Below are positions 7,233 through 13,536 of a stretch of DNA of 13,536 nt, piece by piece. This stretch comes from JANOBJ01 sp031411575. Lineage in GTDB: Bacteria; Pseudomonadota; Gammaproteobacteria; Burkholderiales; Burkholderiaceae_C. The DNA lies in assembly GCA_031411575.1 (NCBI GenBank), contig JANOBJ010000041.1, forward strand, positions 1 through 13,536. Reading direction: 5' to 3'. The translations under genes were made by a program, and so were the position numbers. Below the pieces are notes generated by a model. It worked only from the letters and a program-made list of their open reading frames with translations. It ran no database searches and was not told the DNA's origin. Position 1 is the first letter of the stretch; every line of letters begins with the position of its first letter.

Positions 7233-8400
7233 AGAAGATTCGGACATGCGCCATCGGCTTTTTCCTTGCCAGCCGCTTGTTCATGTACGAGTCAAACGTC
7301 AACTGCTGGACGTCCTTGTCGCGACAGATGCTGACGAATCGTTCCCGACGCTTGTCGCTGCTGTACCAGAAGCGCTGCATGATGCCCAGCACCCAGAACA
7401 CGCGGCCATGCTCGCGCATGAATTTCGCCCGGGCAGACTTGAGACTGCGTACATGGCCGGTTGCCAGGAACTCGTCCACCGATTCGCCAGCAAGCCGGCC
7501 ACCCAGCATCGCGTAGTAAATGCCTTCGCCAGACGCAGGCGCCACTACCCCCGCTGCGTCACCCGCCAACACGACATTGCGGCCATCGTCCCAACGCGGG
7601 AGCGGTCGCATGGGGATCGGTGCGCCTTCCCGCCGAAGCGTTTCCGCGCCGTCCAGTCCCGCCACTTGCCGCAAATGGGCAACCCCTGTTCGCAGGGAGA
7701 ATCCCTTGTCCGCGCTCCCGGTGCCGACACTCATGGTGTCGCCATGCGGGAACACCCATCCGTAGAAATCCGGCGACAGCGTCCCGTTGTAGTACACATC
7801 GCACCGGGACGCGTTGCGCGCCTCGCGGGCGGGCGTTGGCGCACGCACAATCTCATGGTACGCAAAAACGTACTCGGCATCCTCGGCGCCCGAGATCCGG
7901 GCTTGCCGCGCAACCCCGGATCGCGCCCCGTCGGCGCCGATAACGCTGCGCGCCGTGACGCACTGGCTGACGCTTTGCCCTTTGTTGGCTGCGTCCCGCA
8001 CCTGGTAATGCACAACCTTCGTTCCATCGTCCATCTGCTCAAGATGGTCGAATGTGCCGGTTCGGCGTTGAGCGCCCGCGCGCGCAGCACGCTCACGCAG
8101 ATACTCGTCAAACTGGTCCCGATCCACCATACCAACGAAGCCGTTCTCGATGGGGATATCGACTTCCACCGCTGACGGTGAAATCATTCTGGCTGAGCTT
8201 GCCTTCGCCACCAGCAGGCTGTGGGGGATGTTGAAATCCTTGATCAAGCGCGGCGGAATCGCTCCACCACACGGCTTGGTTCGCCCCGCGCGATCCAGCA
8301 GCAGGACCGAGCGTCCTTTCAAGGCAAGATCATGGGCCGCAGTGGCGCCTGCAGGACCACCGCCGATCACCACGGCGTCAAAAACTTCGATTGGGTTCAT
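7192..8400 (-). CDS. bchP: Geranylgeranyl diphosphate/bacteriochlorophyll reductase
   Basis: This 402-aa flavoprotein reduces the geranylgeranyl chain to phytyl in the last steps of bacteriochlorophyll a synthesis. The FAD-binding motif VIGGGPAGATAA (11-22) is followed by E/D-type strand end LLLDR. The family motif PCGGAIPP is at 43-50, the DG motif GADGARS at 155-161, and the second FAD motif VVLAGDAAGVVAPASGEG at 276-293. The length fits about 390-400 aa in the family. The ATG at 8400-8398 overlaps the TGA of the upstream transporter gene by ATGA. It is the last gene of the bchG-transporter-bchP operon and ends inside the convergent bchO gene. BchP is favoured over other geranylgeranyl reductases because of the bchG and bch2 neighbours in the same order as in Rhodobacter. 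Confidence 0.95.
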   Translation of the reverse strand: MNPIEVFDAVVIGGGPAGATAAHDLALKGRSVLLLDRAGRTKPCGGAIPPRLIKDFNIPHSLLVAKASSARMISPSAVEVDIPIENGFVGMVDRDQFDEYLRERAARAGAQRRTGTFDHLEQMDDGTKVVHYQVRDAANKGQSVSQCVTARSVIGADGARSGVARQARISGAEDAEYVFAYHEIVRAPTPAREARNASRCDVYYNGTLSPDFYGWVFPHGDTMSVGTGSADKGFSLRTGVAHLRQVAGLDGAETLRREGAPIPMRPLPRWDDGRNVVLAGDAAGVVAPASGEGIYYAMLGGRLAGESVDEFLATGHVRSLKSARAKFMREHGRVFWVLGIMQRFWYSSDKRRERFVSICRDKDVQQLTFDSYMNKRLARKKPMAHVRIFFKDVAHLLGLARV

Positions 8401-9770
8401 GACTGTTGCCTGCTTTCTCTCAAATGGATGATCTGACCGGGATGGTCGTTGGCACGGGTGGTGTCATGCCCTGGTTCTGCGGTATGGCCGCGAACCGCGC
8501 CACCGATTCGTGCGGCCAGTGCAGCCGCAACCAAAAATAGTCCGGCCTCTATCGCGAACACAGCCGCGTAAGCCACCCCCGGCGAGCCCAGTAACAGGCG
8601 CGAAAGATCGCTGGCACCGGTACCGACCAGCCCGCCCAGGCCAAAGGCCACCGCCTGGGCGCCGCCCCAGAGCCCCAGTCGGGTGCCCTCCTGGGAGCCG
8701 CCGCCCTCTCCCGCCAGCCCCATCATGGAACCGATCGCGCCAATGGAAAACGCACCGTTGGCGACGCCGAGCAGAAACACGTTCTCGCGAAGCGGCCAGC
8801 CCGGGCCGATGAGCCCCGCCAGGACCAGCGCTGCCAGCGCCACAGCGGAAGCCATGCATCCGCCGATGGTCCACGCCCGCAGCGACCCAAGCCGATAGCC
8901 CCGATACCCGTTGGTCGCCAGCGCCACCACGACCATTCCAGCGAACACGCCCGCGTGCTGCACACCGGCAAGACGGGTCGAGCCGCCCGGTGTAAGCCCG
9001 AACACCGTGCCGGCGAAGGGCTCCAGAATGAGGTCTTGCGAGCTGTAAGCGAGCATGGACACGAAAACAAACACCGTGAAGCGCCGTGCAGCCGGATCAG
9101 CCCACACCTGCGCCAGCGCCGCCCTGAACCGCAGTGGCGTCTGGCCTTGATGGGGGGCGGCGGCATTTGCAGCGTCCTCCAGCCGAGCCATGGCCACACA
9201 GGTGATGGCAAAGGCGATTGCCGCCACATACGCGGTCACCTCGACCAGCCGTCGCGGCGAATACGGCTCAAGCTGCACGCCCACGGTGCCGGCCGTGATC
9301 GCGAACCCGGCGATCATCATGAGCCAGACGATTGCAGCGGCGGCTCCCCTGCGATGAGGTTCCACCCGCTTGGCCAGCAGCACCAGCAACGACGTTCCGC
9401 TGGCACTGACTCCAACCCCGATCAGCAGGAAGGCAATGAAAGCCATCGCCATTCCGGCCGGGGCATTGACGCCCATCCAAGCCGTCGCGACGGAGGCACT
9501 GACACCCGCGACCGCCAGCGTGGCCATGCCCCCCACGATCCAGGGCGTGCACCGTCCCCCGATGTCCGCGCCGAATCCCATCCGGGGTCGCACGATCTGC
9601 ACCAGATAGTGCAGTGCCACCAGCACGCCGGGCAGCAGGGCCGGAAGCGCAAGCTCCACGACCATCACGCGGTTCAAGATGGAGGTGGTGAGAACAACAA
9701 TGCTGCCCAGGCACGCCTGCACCAGCCCAAGGCGCAGGATATCGATCCAGCCAAAGGGGCGGGCTGTCAT
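8397..9770 (-). CDS. bch2: BCD-family (PucC/LhaA-like) major facilitator transporter
   Basis: This 457-aa polytopic protein has about 12 hydrophobic segments and a hydrophilic C-terminal tail from about residue 428. It belongs to the bacteriochlorophyll delivery (BCD) branch of the major facilitator superfamily, with PucC, LhaA and the orf428/bch2 product next to bchG and bchP in Rhodobacter. Supporting signatures are the opening PFGWIDILRLGLVQACLGSI and, after the second helix, LVQIVRPRMGFGADIGGR. Family members help antenna-complex assembly, probably by handling pigment; the exact substrate of this one is not known. I chose ATG 9770, which overlaps the bchG TGA as ATGA. The same reading frame stays open upstream to 10394, but that part is only the shadow of bchG. 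The symbol follows from the bchG-bch2-bchP order and is less certain than the family. Confidence 0.9.
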   Translation of the reverse strand: MTARPFGWIDILRLGLVQACLGSIVVLTTSILNRVMVVELALPALLPGVLVALHYLVQIVRPRMGFGADIGGRCTPWIVGGMATLAVAGVSASVATAWMGVNAPAGMAMAFIAFLLIGVGVSASGTSLLVLLAKRVEPHRRGAAAAIVWLMMIAGFAITAGTVGVQLEPYSPRRLVEVTAYVAAIAFAITCVAMARLEDAANAAAPHQGQTPLRFRAALAQVWADPAARRFTVFVFVSMLAYSSQDLILEPFAGTVFGLTPGGSTRLAGVQHAGVFAGMVVVALATNGYRGYRLGSLRAWTIGGCMASAVALAALVLAGLIGPGWPLRENVFLLGVANGAFSIGAIGSMMGLAGEGGGSQEGTRLGLWGGAQAVAFGLGGLVGTGASDLSRLLLGSPGVAYAAVFAIEAGLFLVAAALAARIGGAVRGHTAEPGHDTTRANDHPGQIIHLRESRQQS

Positions 9771-10654
9771 GGGCTGCCCCCGGATGCTGAGCGCAATGCA
9801 AATGCCGAGACCATCATCCCGGCCACGAACAGGGGAACACCGAAACCGCTGTAAAAAAGGGCTCTTTCGGTTGGCGACCGCATGAAGTACGCCATCAGAA
9901 ACCCCTGCGACGCCAGCAATACCGCCACGGCGACGGCGTGCCACGGCATACCCCATACAGCCAGGATCGCGATAACCACCACTTGAGGCACACCCATCGT
10001 GATGCAGGCCACCGCTGCTGCCCGCCGGGCGCCAAGCTGAACCGGCAACGACCGGATGCCCATCTGCTCGTCGCCCTTGATGGACTTGAAGTCGTTCAAC
10101 GTCATGATTCCATGGGCTCCAGCGCTGTACAACGCCGCCAGCAGGACGGATCGCCCACCCGGCGAACTGCCACCCGCCATGACCGCAGATCCCGTCACCC
10201 AGGCCAGCCCCTCGTAGCTCAGCGCGCACGCCGCATTGCCAAACCACCCGTTGCGCTTGAGTCGAACCGGCGGGGCGCTGTAGGCCCACGCCAACAGGAG
10301 GCCGAGCGTTGCAGCGAGGAAGCCCCATACCCCCAGCGCAAGGGCCACGAGCAGGGACAAGCACGTCCATCCAATCGCGATGTACAGACCCCATCGACCC
10401 GGGAGCCGACCTGAGGGAATGGGCCGGTGCGGCTCGTTGATGGCATCCACATGCCGGTCGTACCAGTCGTTCACCGCCTGGCTCGTCGCGCAGACCAGCG
10501 GGCCGGTCAACAAGAGCCCGACGATCACCAGCATGGTCTTGCCTTCAAACGCGATACCCGAGGCAACGGCCCCGCAGGCAAACGCCCACATCGGCGGGAA
10601 CCAGGTGATCGGCTTCAAAAGCTCCGCGACTGCCGAAAAATCAGGGCGGTTCAT
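9767..10654 (-). CDS. bchG: Bacteriochlorophyll synthase (UbiA-type prenyltransferase)
   Basis: This 295-aa membrane enzyme esterifies bacteriochlorophyllide a with geranylgeranyl or phytyl diphosphate. It has about nine hydrophobic helices and the two polyprenyl-diphosphate/Mg-binding motifs. The first begins at N62-D63 with D66, D70, N73, E74 and R77 (NDWYDRHVDAINEPHRPIPS, 62-81). The second is NDFKSIKGD at 187-195, which is typical of (bacterio)chlorophyll synthases rather than UbiA or heme O synthases. The length fits the family. It is the first gene of the minus-strand operon. No ribosome-binding site is visible before ATG 10654, and the best candidate promoter lies so close that the transcript could be nearly leaderless. 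Confidence 0.96.
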   Translation of the reverse strand: MNRPDFSAVAELLKPITWFPPMWAFACGAVASGIAFEGKTMLVIVGLLLTGPLVCATSQAVNDWYDRHVDAINEPHRPIPSGRLPGRWGLYIAIGWTCLSLLVALALGVWGFLAATLGLLLAWAYSAPPVRLKRNGWFGNAACALSYEGLAWVTGSAVMAGGSSPGGRSVLLAALYSAGAHGIMTLNDFKSIKGDEQMGIRSLPVQLGARRAAAVACITMGVPQVVVIAILAVWGMPWHAVAVAVLLASQGFLMAYFMRSPTERALFYSGFGVPLFVAGMMVSAFALRSASGGSP

Positions 10655-10663
10655 GGATTTGAT

Positions 10664-10699
10664 TGTTTATCTTGACATGCTAACATGTCAATCTAAATT
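10664..10699. promoter_or_regulatory. Probable divergent promoter for bchG (leftward) and a rightward transcript
   Basis: Rightward: TTGACA at 10672-10677, 16-nt spacer, TAAATT at 10694-10699. Leftward: TTGACA (complement of 10691-10686), 16-nt spacer, TAAACA (complement of 10669-10664). Both -35 boxes are perfect because they are the two arms of one palindrome; the -10 boxes are fair to weak. The local sequence is AT-rich against a GC-rich background. The leftward start would be only a few nt from the bchG ATG. The reading as a sigma-70-type promoter is inference. Confidence 0.5.
10672..10691. repeat. Perfect palindrome TTGACATG-CTAA-CATGTCAA
   Basis: Two perfect 8-bp arms with a 4-bp spacer lie between the possible start points of bchG and the rightward transcript. 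The symmetry suggests a dimeric regulator site placed over both -35 elements. It does not match the FNR box TTGAT-N4-ATCAA. The binding protein is not identified by sequence alone. Confidence 0.55.
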
Positions 10700-10703
10700 T
10701 ACA
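10686..10703. promoter_or_regulatory. TGT-N12-ACA motif, possible PpsR/CrtJ operator
   Basis: TGT at 10686-10688 and ACA at 10701-10703 are exactly 12 nt apart, matching the known consensus of the photosynthesis repressor PpsR (CrtJ). The site sits just upstream of bchG, a gene class that PpsR controls in purple bacteria, and overlaps the palindrome and the rightward -10 box. The motif is short, so a chance match is possible. No ppsR gene is in the window. Confidence 0.45.
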
Positions 10704-10752
10704 CTTGTTGACTGTGGAGCGTGGGCATCCGGCGCGCGACGGCAGCGGTAGG

Positions 10753-10780
10753 CGCCCGCGTTGTGTGCTCAACGCGGGCG
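10753..10780 (+). repeat. Strong hairpin CGCCCGCGTTG-TGTGCT-CAACGCGGGCG
   Basis: Perfect 11-bp arms with a 6-nt loop. It would form about 47 nt into a transcript from the proposed rightward promoter. No T-tract follows on either strand, so a standard intrinsic terminator is unlikely. A leader structure, small-RNA element or protein-binding site are alternatives. The fold is certain on paper; the function is unknown. Confidence 0.5.
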
Positions 10781-11053
10781 AGACCCCGTCCAATCCGTCG
10801 GATATTCCAAAGGCCCGACACTGCGGGACTGCTCGCAATGAACGTCTTCAGGCGCTGGACTGTGGTGCCCGGCCGCGTCATCGCGAGGATTGGCGCCGCT
10901 TTCGCAAGGGTTGCATACTAGCCAACCATCGCGTCATTGGCGCGAACTAATTCCCAAGAAGGTGATTCACTTTGACCTCGAGCACATCCACTCCACGCAG
11001 GCGAACGTAAAGTGCATGGCCCAAACTGACGTTTCCCCACCGCCATTTCCTGC

Positions 11054-12046
11054 ATGAACTCGCCACCACTTGCTGTCGTCAACCCGCCGCTGGCTCAACT
11101 GCAGCCGGTTGGATTAACGATTGAGGAAACGGCAGCGGTGCTGCATGCAGCCCAGCGCGAGTCGCAGGAGGTGAGATGGGTACTGCCGCTCCCCGGCTTC
11201 AAGCCGGACGCCTACGTGGCCCACATGCGCTCTGTGGACCTGCCCGACGAGCAGCCTTTCGCAGGGGCGCGGCCCCCGGCTTCCCCTGGGGCACCACGGC
11301 GGCTAGTCGTGGACGAGCGCGGCTTTCACGCCGGTCACCCGGTGTGCCTGCTCGGCAATGTCGAGGGCACCCACTCCGGCTGGATGCCCGAGCGGCAGAA
11401 CGCCCAGGCCGAACTCCACGACACGCTGCGCTACGCCGCCAGCCAGCTGCTGCCTGTGCGGCTGCGCTATGCGCTGGCACATATTGCCTGGCTACTGCGC
11501 AAACACTGGAAAACCAGTCAATTCCGGCTGTGGGAACGCAAGCGCTTGATCGCGGTCATCGAGCCGGCGCGCTGGCACATGGCGCTGGCCCCTGGCGTCA
11601 CACCGCAGCAGCTGGCCCAAGCCTCTCTGGAGACGGTACCGTCCAGCACTCCGCTGCAAACGCTGGGGATGGAAGATCTGGCCATGCCGTTGGCCCTGTG
11701 GACACTGGCCCAGCGTTGTCCGGAAGATGCACTGCTGGCGATGCTGCCCACCAGCTTTCGCAACCAGCCGCTGATGCTGCGCAATGCACTGCCATTGCCC
11801 GCAGCCGATGCCGGCAAGCATGCAGTGGCCGTACTTGATGCCCTGGAAGCCAAACATATGACCGAAGCGGAACTGCAGCACCAGTTGCGCATCCCCGAAG
11901 ATGTCTTGCTGCGCGCGCTGACCTGCCTGGCGATGGGCCGGTCGATCCGGACCGTGCCGGGGCGGTTTGCGGGTAGCAAGCTGGTGTCGCGTCTGCCCGA
12001 CAGCTTGCGTCACAGCCTGTTTCCACCGTCGACCGAGTTCGACTGA
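11054..12046 (+). CDS. Conserved-looking hypothetical protein (330 aa), possible C-terminal winged-helix segment
   Basis: I do not recognise a family. The 330-aa product is probably soluble, with no signal peptide and no clear membrane helix. The N-terminal 80 residues are proline-rich. A basic, aromatic central block (RLRYALAHIAWLLRKHWKTS, 136-155) is followed by RLWERKRLIAVIEP. Residues about 258-303 (for example HMTEAELQHQLRIPEDVLLR, 268-287) could form a small winged-helix-like fold. The reading frame has natural composition, while the overlapping frames are Ala/Arg/Gly-rich shadows. ATG 11054 is the first start after an in-frame stop but has no ribosome-binding site, so the start is uncertain. 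It lies divergent from bchG, possibly reached by the promoter near 10690, and converges on yggS with 36 nt between stops. A link to photosynthesis is not shown. Confidence 0.7.
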   Translation: MNSPPLAVVNPPLAQLQPVGLTIEETAAVLHAAQRESQEVRWVLPLPGFKPDAYVAHMRSVDLPDEQPFAGARPPASPGAPRRLVVDERGFHAGHPVCLLGNVEGTHSGWMPERQNAQAELHDTLRYAASQLLPVRLRYALAHIAWLLRKHWKTSQFRLWERKRLIAVIEPARWHMALAPGVTPQQLAQASLETVPSSTPLQTLGMEDLAMPLALWTLAQRCPEDALLAMLPTSFRNQPLMLRNALPLPAADAGKHAVAVLDALEAKHMTEAELQHQLRIPEDVLLRALTCLAMGRSIRTVPGRFAGSKLVSRLPDSLRHSLFPPSTEFD

Positions 12047-12082
12047 GTACTTCAGTTCGCGGGCCAGATCGCCCCGACACGC

Positions 12083-12787
12083 TTACACGGTCGGCGTACG
12101 CGACCCAAAGATCGCTGTCCCCACCCGCACCAAGGTACTGCCGGCCGCAATCGCCTGCTCCAGATCGGCGGTCATGCCCATCGACAGCGTGTCAAAACGC
12201 GCGCTGGCCGGCAGCCCGGCACTGCGGATATCGTTGAACAAGGCGCTCGCGGCACGGTGAACGGCGAGTTGGTCGGCCGGATCGGCCGCGGGCTCGGGAA
12301 TGGTCATGATTCCGCGCAGGCACAGTCGCGGCAGCGCGGCCACCGCGCGCGCCAGCGCCAGCGTTTCGCCCGCTGACACCCCGGATTTGGTGGATCCGCC
12401 ATCAATATTGACCTGGATGCACACCTGCAGCGGCGCCAGGTCGGCCGGGCGCTGCGCGCTCAGGCGCTCGGCGGTTTTCAGCCGGTCAACCGTGTGCGCC
12501 CAGTCAAAATGCTCGGCTACCAGGCGCGTCTTGTTGCTCTGGATGGGGCCGATGCAATGCCACTCCAGCGGCAGATCGGACAGGCGCTGGATCTTGTCCA
12601 CCGCCTCCTGGAGGTAGTTCTCGCCAAAAACCCGCTGGCCGGCCGCATGCGCTTCGCGCACTGCGTCCGGTCCGAAGGTTTTGGACACCGCCAGCAGCGT
12701 GACATCGGTCACGGGGCGCCCGGCAGCGTTGCAGGCGCGCTCCATTCGCGCAAGGACTCCTTGGAGGTTGTCGGCAATGGTCGTCAT
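12083..12787 (-). CDS. yggS: YggS/PROSC family PLP homeostasis protein
   Basis: This 234-aa protein binds pyridoxal 5'-phosphate and helps balance the PLP pool and amino/keto acid levels; no catalytic activity is established for the family. The PLP lysine is K36 in LLAVSKTFG. Other family motifs are GENYLQE (55-61), WHCIGPIQSNK (76-86), QVNIDGGSTKSG (125-136), SMGMTADLEQAI (202-213) and RVGTAIFG (221-228). It is a single alpha/beta barrel of normal length. ATG 12787 is chosen because the family alignment begins there; the frame stays open upstream across pilT, but that is antisense shadow. It is divergent from pilT with a 36-nt gap, a pairing often seen in beta- and gammaproteobacteria. The ribosome-binding site is weak. 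Confidence 0.96.
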   Translation of the reverse strand: MTTIADNLQGVLARMERACNAAGRPVTDVTLLAVSKTFGPDAVREAHAAGQRVFGENYLQEAVDKIQRLSDLPLEWHCIGPIQSNKTRLVAEHFDWAHTVDRLKTAERLSAQRPADLAPLQVCIQVNIDGGSTKSGVSAGETLALARAVAALPRLCLRGIMTIPEPAADPADQLAVHRAASALFNDIRSAGLPASARFDTLSMGMTADLEQAIAAGSTLVRVGTAIFGSRTPTV

Positions 12788-12814
12788 AATCAGCGAAGAG
12801 CGTACCAAACCACT

Positions 12815-12820
12815 GAGGGA
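12815..12820 (+). promoter_or_regulatory. Ribosome-binding site supporting a GTG start for pilT
   Basis: GAGGGA, with core GAGG at 12815-12818, lies 5 nt from the core to GTG 12824. No ATG is available at the family start point, and the protein begins with the typical PilT sequence directly after this GTG. Confidence 0.55.
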
Positions 12821-12823
12821 TTT

Positions 12824-13536
12824 GTGGATATCACCCAACTGCTGGCATTCAGCGTCAAGAACAAAGCCTCCGACCTGCACCTGTCTGCAGGACTTCCCCC
12901 GATGATCCGCGTGCACGGCGATGTGCGCCGCATCAACGTGGACCCGCTGGATCACAAGCAGGTTCACGGCATGGTGTACGACATCATGAACGACAGCCAG
13001 CGCAAGAACTATGAGGAGTTCCTGGAGGTCGATTTTTCGTTCGAGATTGACGGTCTGGCGCGTTTTCGCGTTAACGCTTTCAACCAGAACCGAGGCGCCG
13101 GTGCCGTGTTCCGGACCATCCCGAGCAAGATCCTGACGCTGGAGCAGCTCAACGCGCCCAAGATCTTTGGCGATCTCGCGCTCAAGCCTCGCGGCATGGT
13201 GCTGGTGACCGGTCCCACGGGCTCGGGCAAATCGACCACGCTGGCGGCGATGGTCAACTACCTCAATGAAAACGAGTACGGCCACATCCTGACGGTGGAA
13301 GATCCGATCGAGTTCGTGCACGAAGCAAAAAAATGCCTGATCAATCAGCGCGAGGTCGGACCGCACACGCTGTCGTTTGCGGCCGCTTTGAAGTCCGCAC
13401 ATCGGGAAGATCCCGACGCGATTCTGGTGGGCGAAATGCGCGATCTGGAAACCATCCGGCTGGCGATGACCGCGGCAGAAACCGGCCACTTGGTGTTCGG
13501 CACGCTGCACACCTCCAGCGCCGCCAAAACGATTGA
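12824..13536 (+). CDS. pilT: Type IV pilus retraction ATPase PilT (3' end outside window)
   Basis: The first 237 codons of PilT are present. PilT is the cytoplasmic hexameric ATPase that retracts type IV pili, driving twitching motility and DNA uptake. It starts (M)DITQLLAFSVKNKASDLHL, the standard PilT N-terminus, followed by the PAS-like domain (to about residue 100). Walker A is GPTGSGKST (130-138), the Asp box is TVEDPIEFVH (157-166), Walker B is ILVGEMRD (200-207), and the His-box region is GHLVFGTLHTSS (221-232). The start is GTG at 12824. One mild oddity is H193 in SAHREDPD, where I recall hydrophobic residues in many homologues. PilT fits better than PilU because of the EVGPHTLSF and VGEMRDLETI blocks. 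It is divergent from yggS. Confidence 0.96.
   Translation, partial: MDITQLLAFSVKNKASDLHLSAGLPPMIRVHGDVRRINVDPLDHKQVHGMVYDIMNDSQRKNYEEFLEVDFSFEIDGLARFRVNAFNQNRGAGAVFRTIPSKILTLEQLNAPKIFGDLALKPRGMVLVTGPTGSGKSTTLAAMVNYLNENEYGHILTVEDPIEFVHEAKKCLINQREVGPHTLSFAAALKSAHREDPDAILVGEMRDLETIRLAMTAAETGHLVFGTLHTSSAAKTI

Larger units (their letters stand above)
10655..11053. other. 399-nt intergenic region between bchG and the 330-aa gene
   Basis: This is the only gene-free stretch longer than 300 nt. From left to right it holds a probable divergent promoter with palindromic operator (10664-10703), a strong hairpin (10753-10780), and a weak direct repeat, ATCGCGaggATTGGCGC at 10880-10896 and ATCGCGtcATTGGCGC at 10928-10943. 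A Shine-Dalgarno-like AAGAAGGTGA at 10956-10965 is followed only by a 12-codon reading frame. The Arg-rich open frames here (for example 10721-10921, 66 codons) have no ribosome-binding site and look like chance frames in GC-rich DNA. I see no tRNA or known RNA. Confidence 0.6.

Noticed and set aside
7216..8175. 319-codon plus-strand open frame across bchP
   Set aside because: Shadow of bchP, with Arg/His-rich composition and no recognisable motif.
9771..10394. Upstream extension of the transporter reading frame to a 665-aa protein
   Set aside because: This part lies on the same strand over bchG in another frame and has no membrane-protein character. The family start PFGWIDILRLG begins just after ATG 9770, which overlaps the bchG stop.
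10672..10691. FNR/Anr box
   Set aside because: The arms are TTGACATG/CATGTCAA with symmetry centred on CTAA; the FNR consensus TTGAT-N4-ATCAA is not met.
10753..10780. Intrinsic terminator
   Set aside because: The stem is strong but no run of T follows on either strand.
10705..10950. Arg-rich small open frames in the bchG upstream region (66 and 81 codons)
   Set aside because: They overlap each other and the hairpin, have no ribosome-binding site, and have the composition of chance frames in GC-rich DNA.
11176..11838. 220-codon frame with AGGAGGTGAG directly before its ATG
   Set aside because: The ribosome-like site is suggestive, but the protein is Ala/Arg/Gly-rich like a shadow. The frame from 11054 has better-balanced composition and spans the whole region.
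12788..13510. Upstream extension of the yggS frame to a 475-aa protein
   Set aside because: It is antisense to pilT, whose motifs are unmistakable. The YggS family start fits ATG 12787.
1..13536. CRISPR array, insertion sequence, tRNA or rRNA gene
   Set aside because: I saw no regularly spaced repeats, transposase motifs or terminal repeats, and no recognisable tRNA or rRNA sequence.

Overview
This window is GC-rich and comes from an anoxygenic phototroph, most likely a betaproteobacterium of the order Burkholderiales (a Rubrivivax/Rhodoferax-type organism). The clues are bacteriochlorophyll a genes beside a split three-gene proton-translocating transhydrogenase, a DUF3422 protein, and a yggS/pilT pair. 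The taxonomic placement is inference from gene content; no rRNA or other marker is present.

Layout. (1) 1-1532, minus strand: pntAa, pntAb and the first codons of pntB, encoding the NAD(P) transhydrogenase. (2) 1533-1683: a divergent intergenic region with two inverted repeats. (3) 1684-7232, plus strand: a small membrane protein with a TTG start, a DUF3422 membrane protein, then bchI, bchD and bchO. From DUF3422 onwards the genes are almost contiguous. (4) 7192-10654, minus strand: bchG, then a PucC/Bch2-type BCD transporter, then bchP, joined by two ATGA stop/start overlaps. This operon converges on bchO with a 41-bp coding overlap. (5) 10655-11053: the only long gene-free stretch. It holds a probable divergent promoter with a perfect 20-bp palindrome and a TGT-N12-ACA (PpsR/CrtJ-type) site, then a strong hairpin. 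(6) 11054-12046, plus strand: an unrecognised 330-aa protein. (7) 12083-12787, minus strand: yggS. (8) 12824 to the end, plus strand: pilT, cut by the window edge.

How the genes work together. BchI and BchD are two of the three magnesium chelatase subunits (BchH is not in the window) and start the Mg branch of bacteriochlorophyll synthesis; BchO is its usual associated alpha/beta hydrolase. BchG attaches the C20 alcohol to bacteriochlorophyllide, and BchP reduces geranylgeranyl to phytyl with NADPH-level reductant. The BCD transporter family is tied to pigment handling and antenna assembly. PntAB can make NADPH from the proton gradient, a plausible metabolic partner for BchP. The window therefore holds the first and last steps of the pathway in two convergent operons between housekeeping genes. 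It has no crt, puf, puh, bchF/N/B/H/L/M or acsF gene, so the rest of the photosynthesis genes must lie elsewhere.

I found no clearly new biological system. The points most worth checking are the divergent promoter/operator with its structured leader, the unassigned 330-aa gene, the two membrane proteins placed directly upstream of bchI, and a four-cysteine cluster in BchI.
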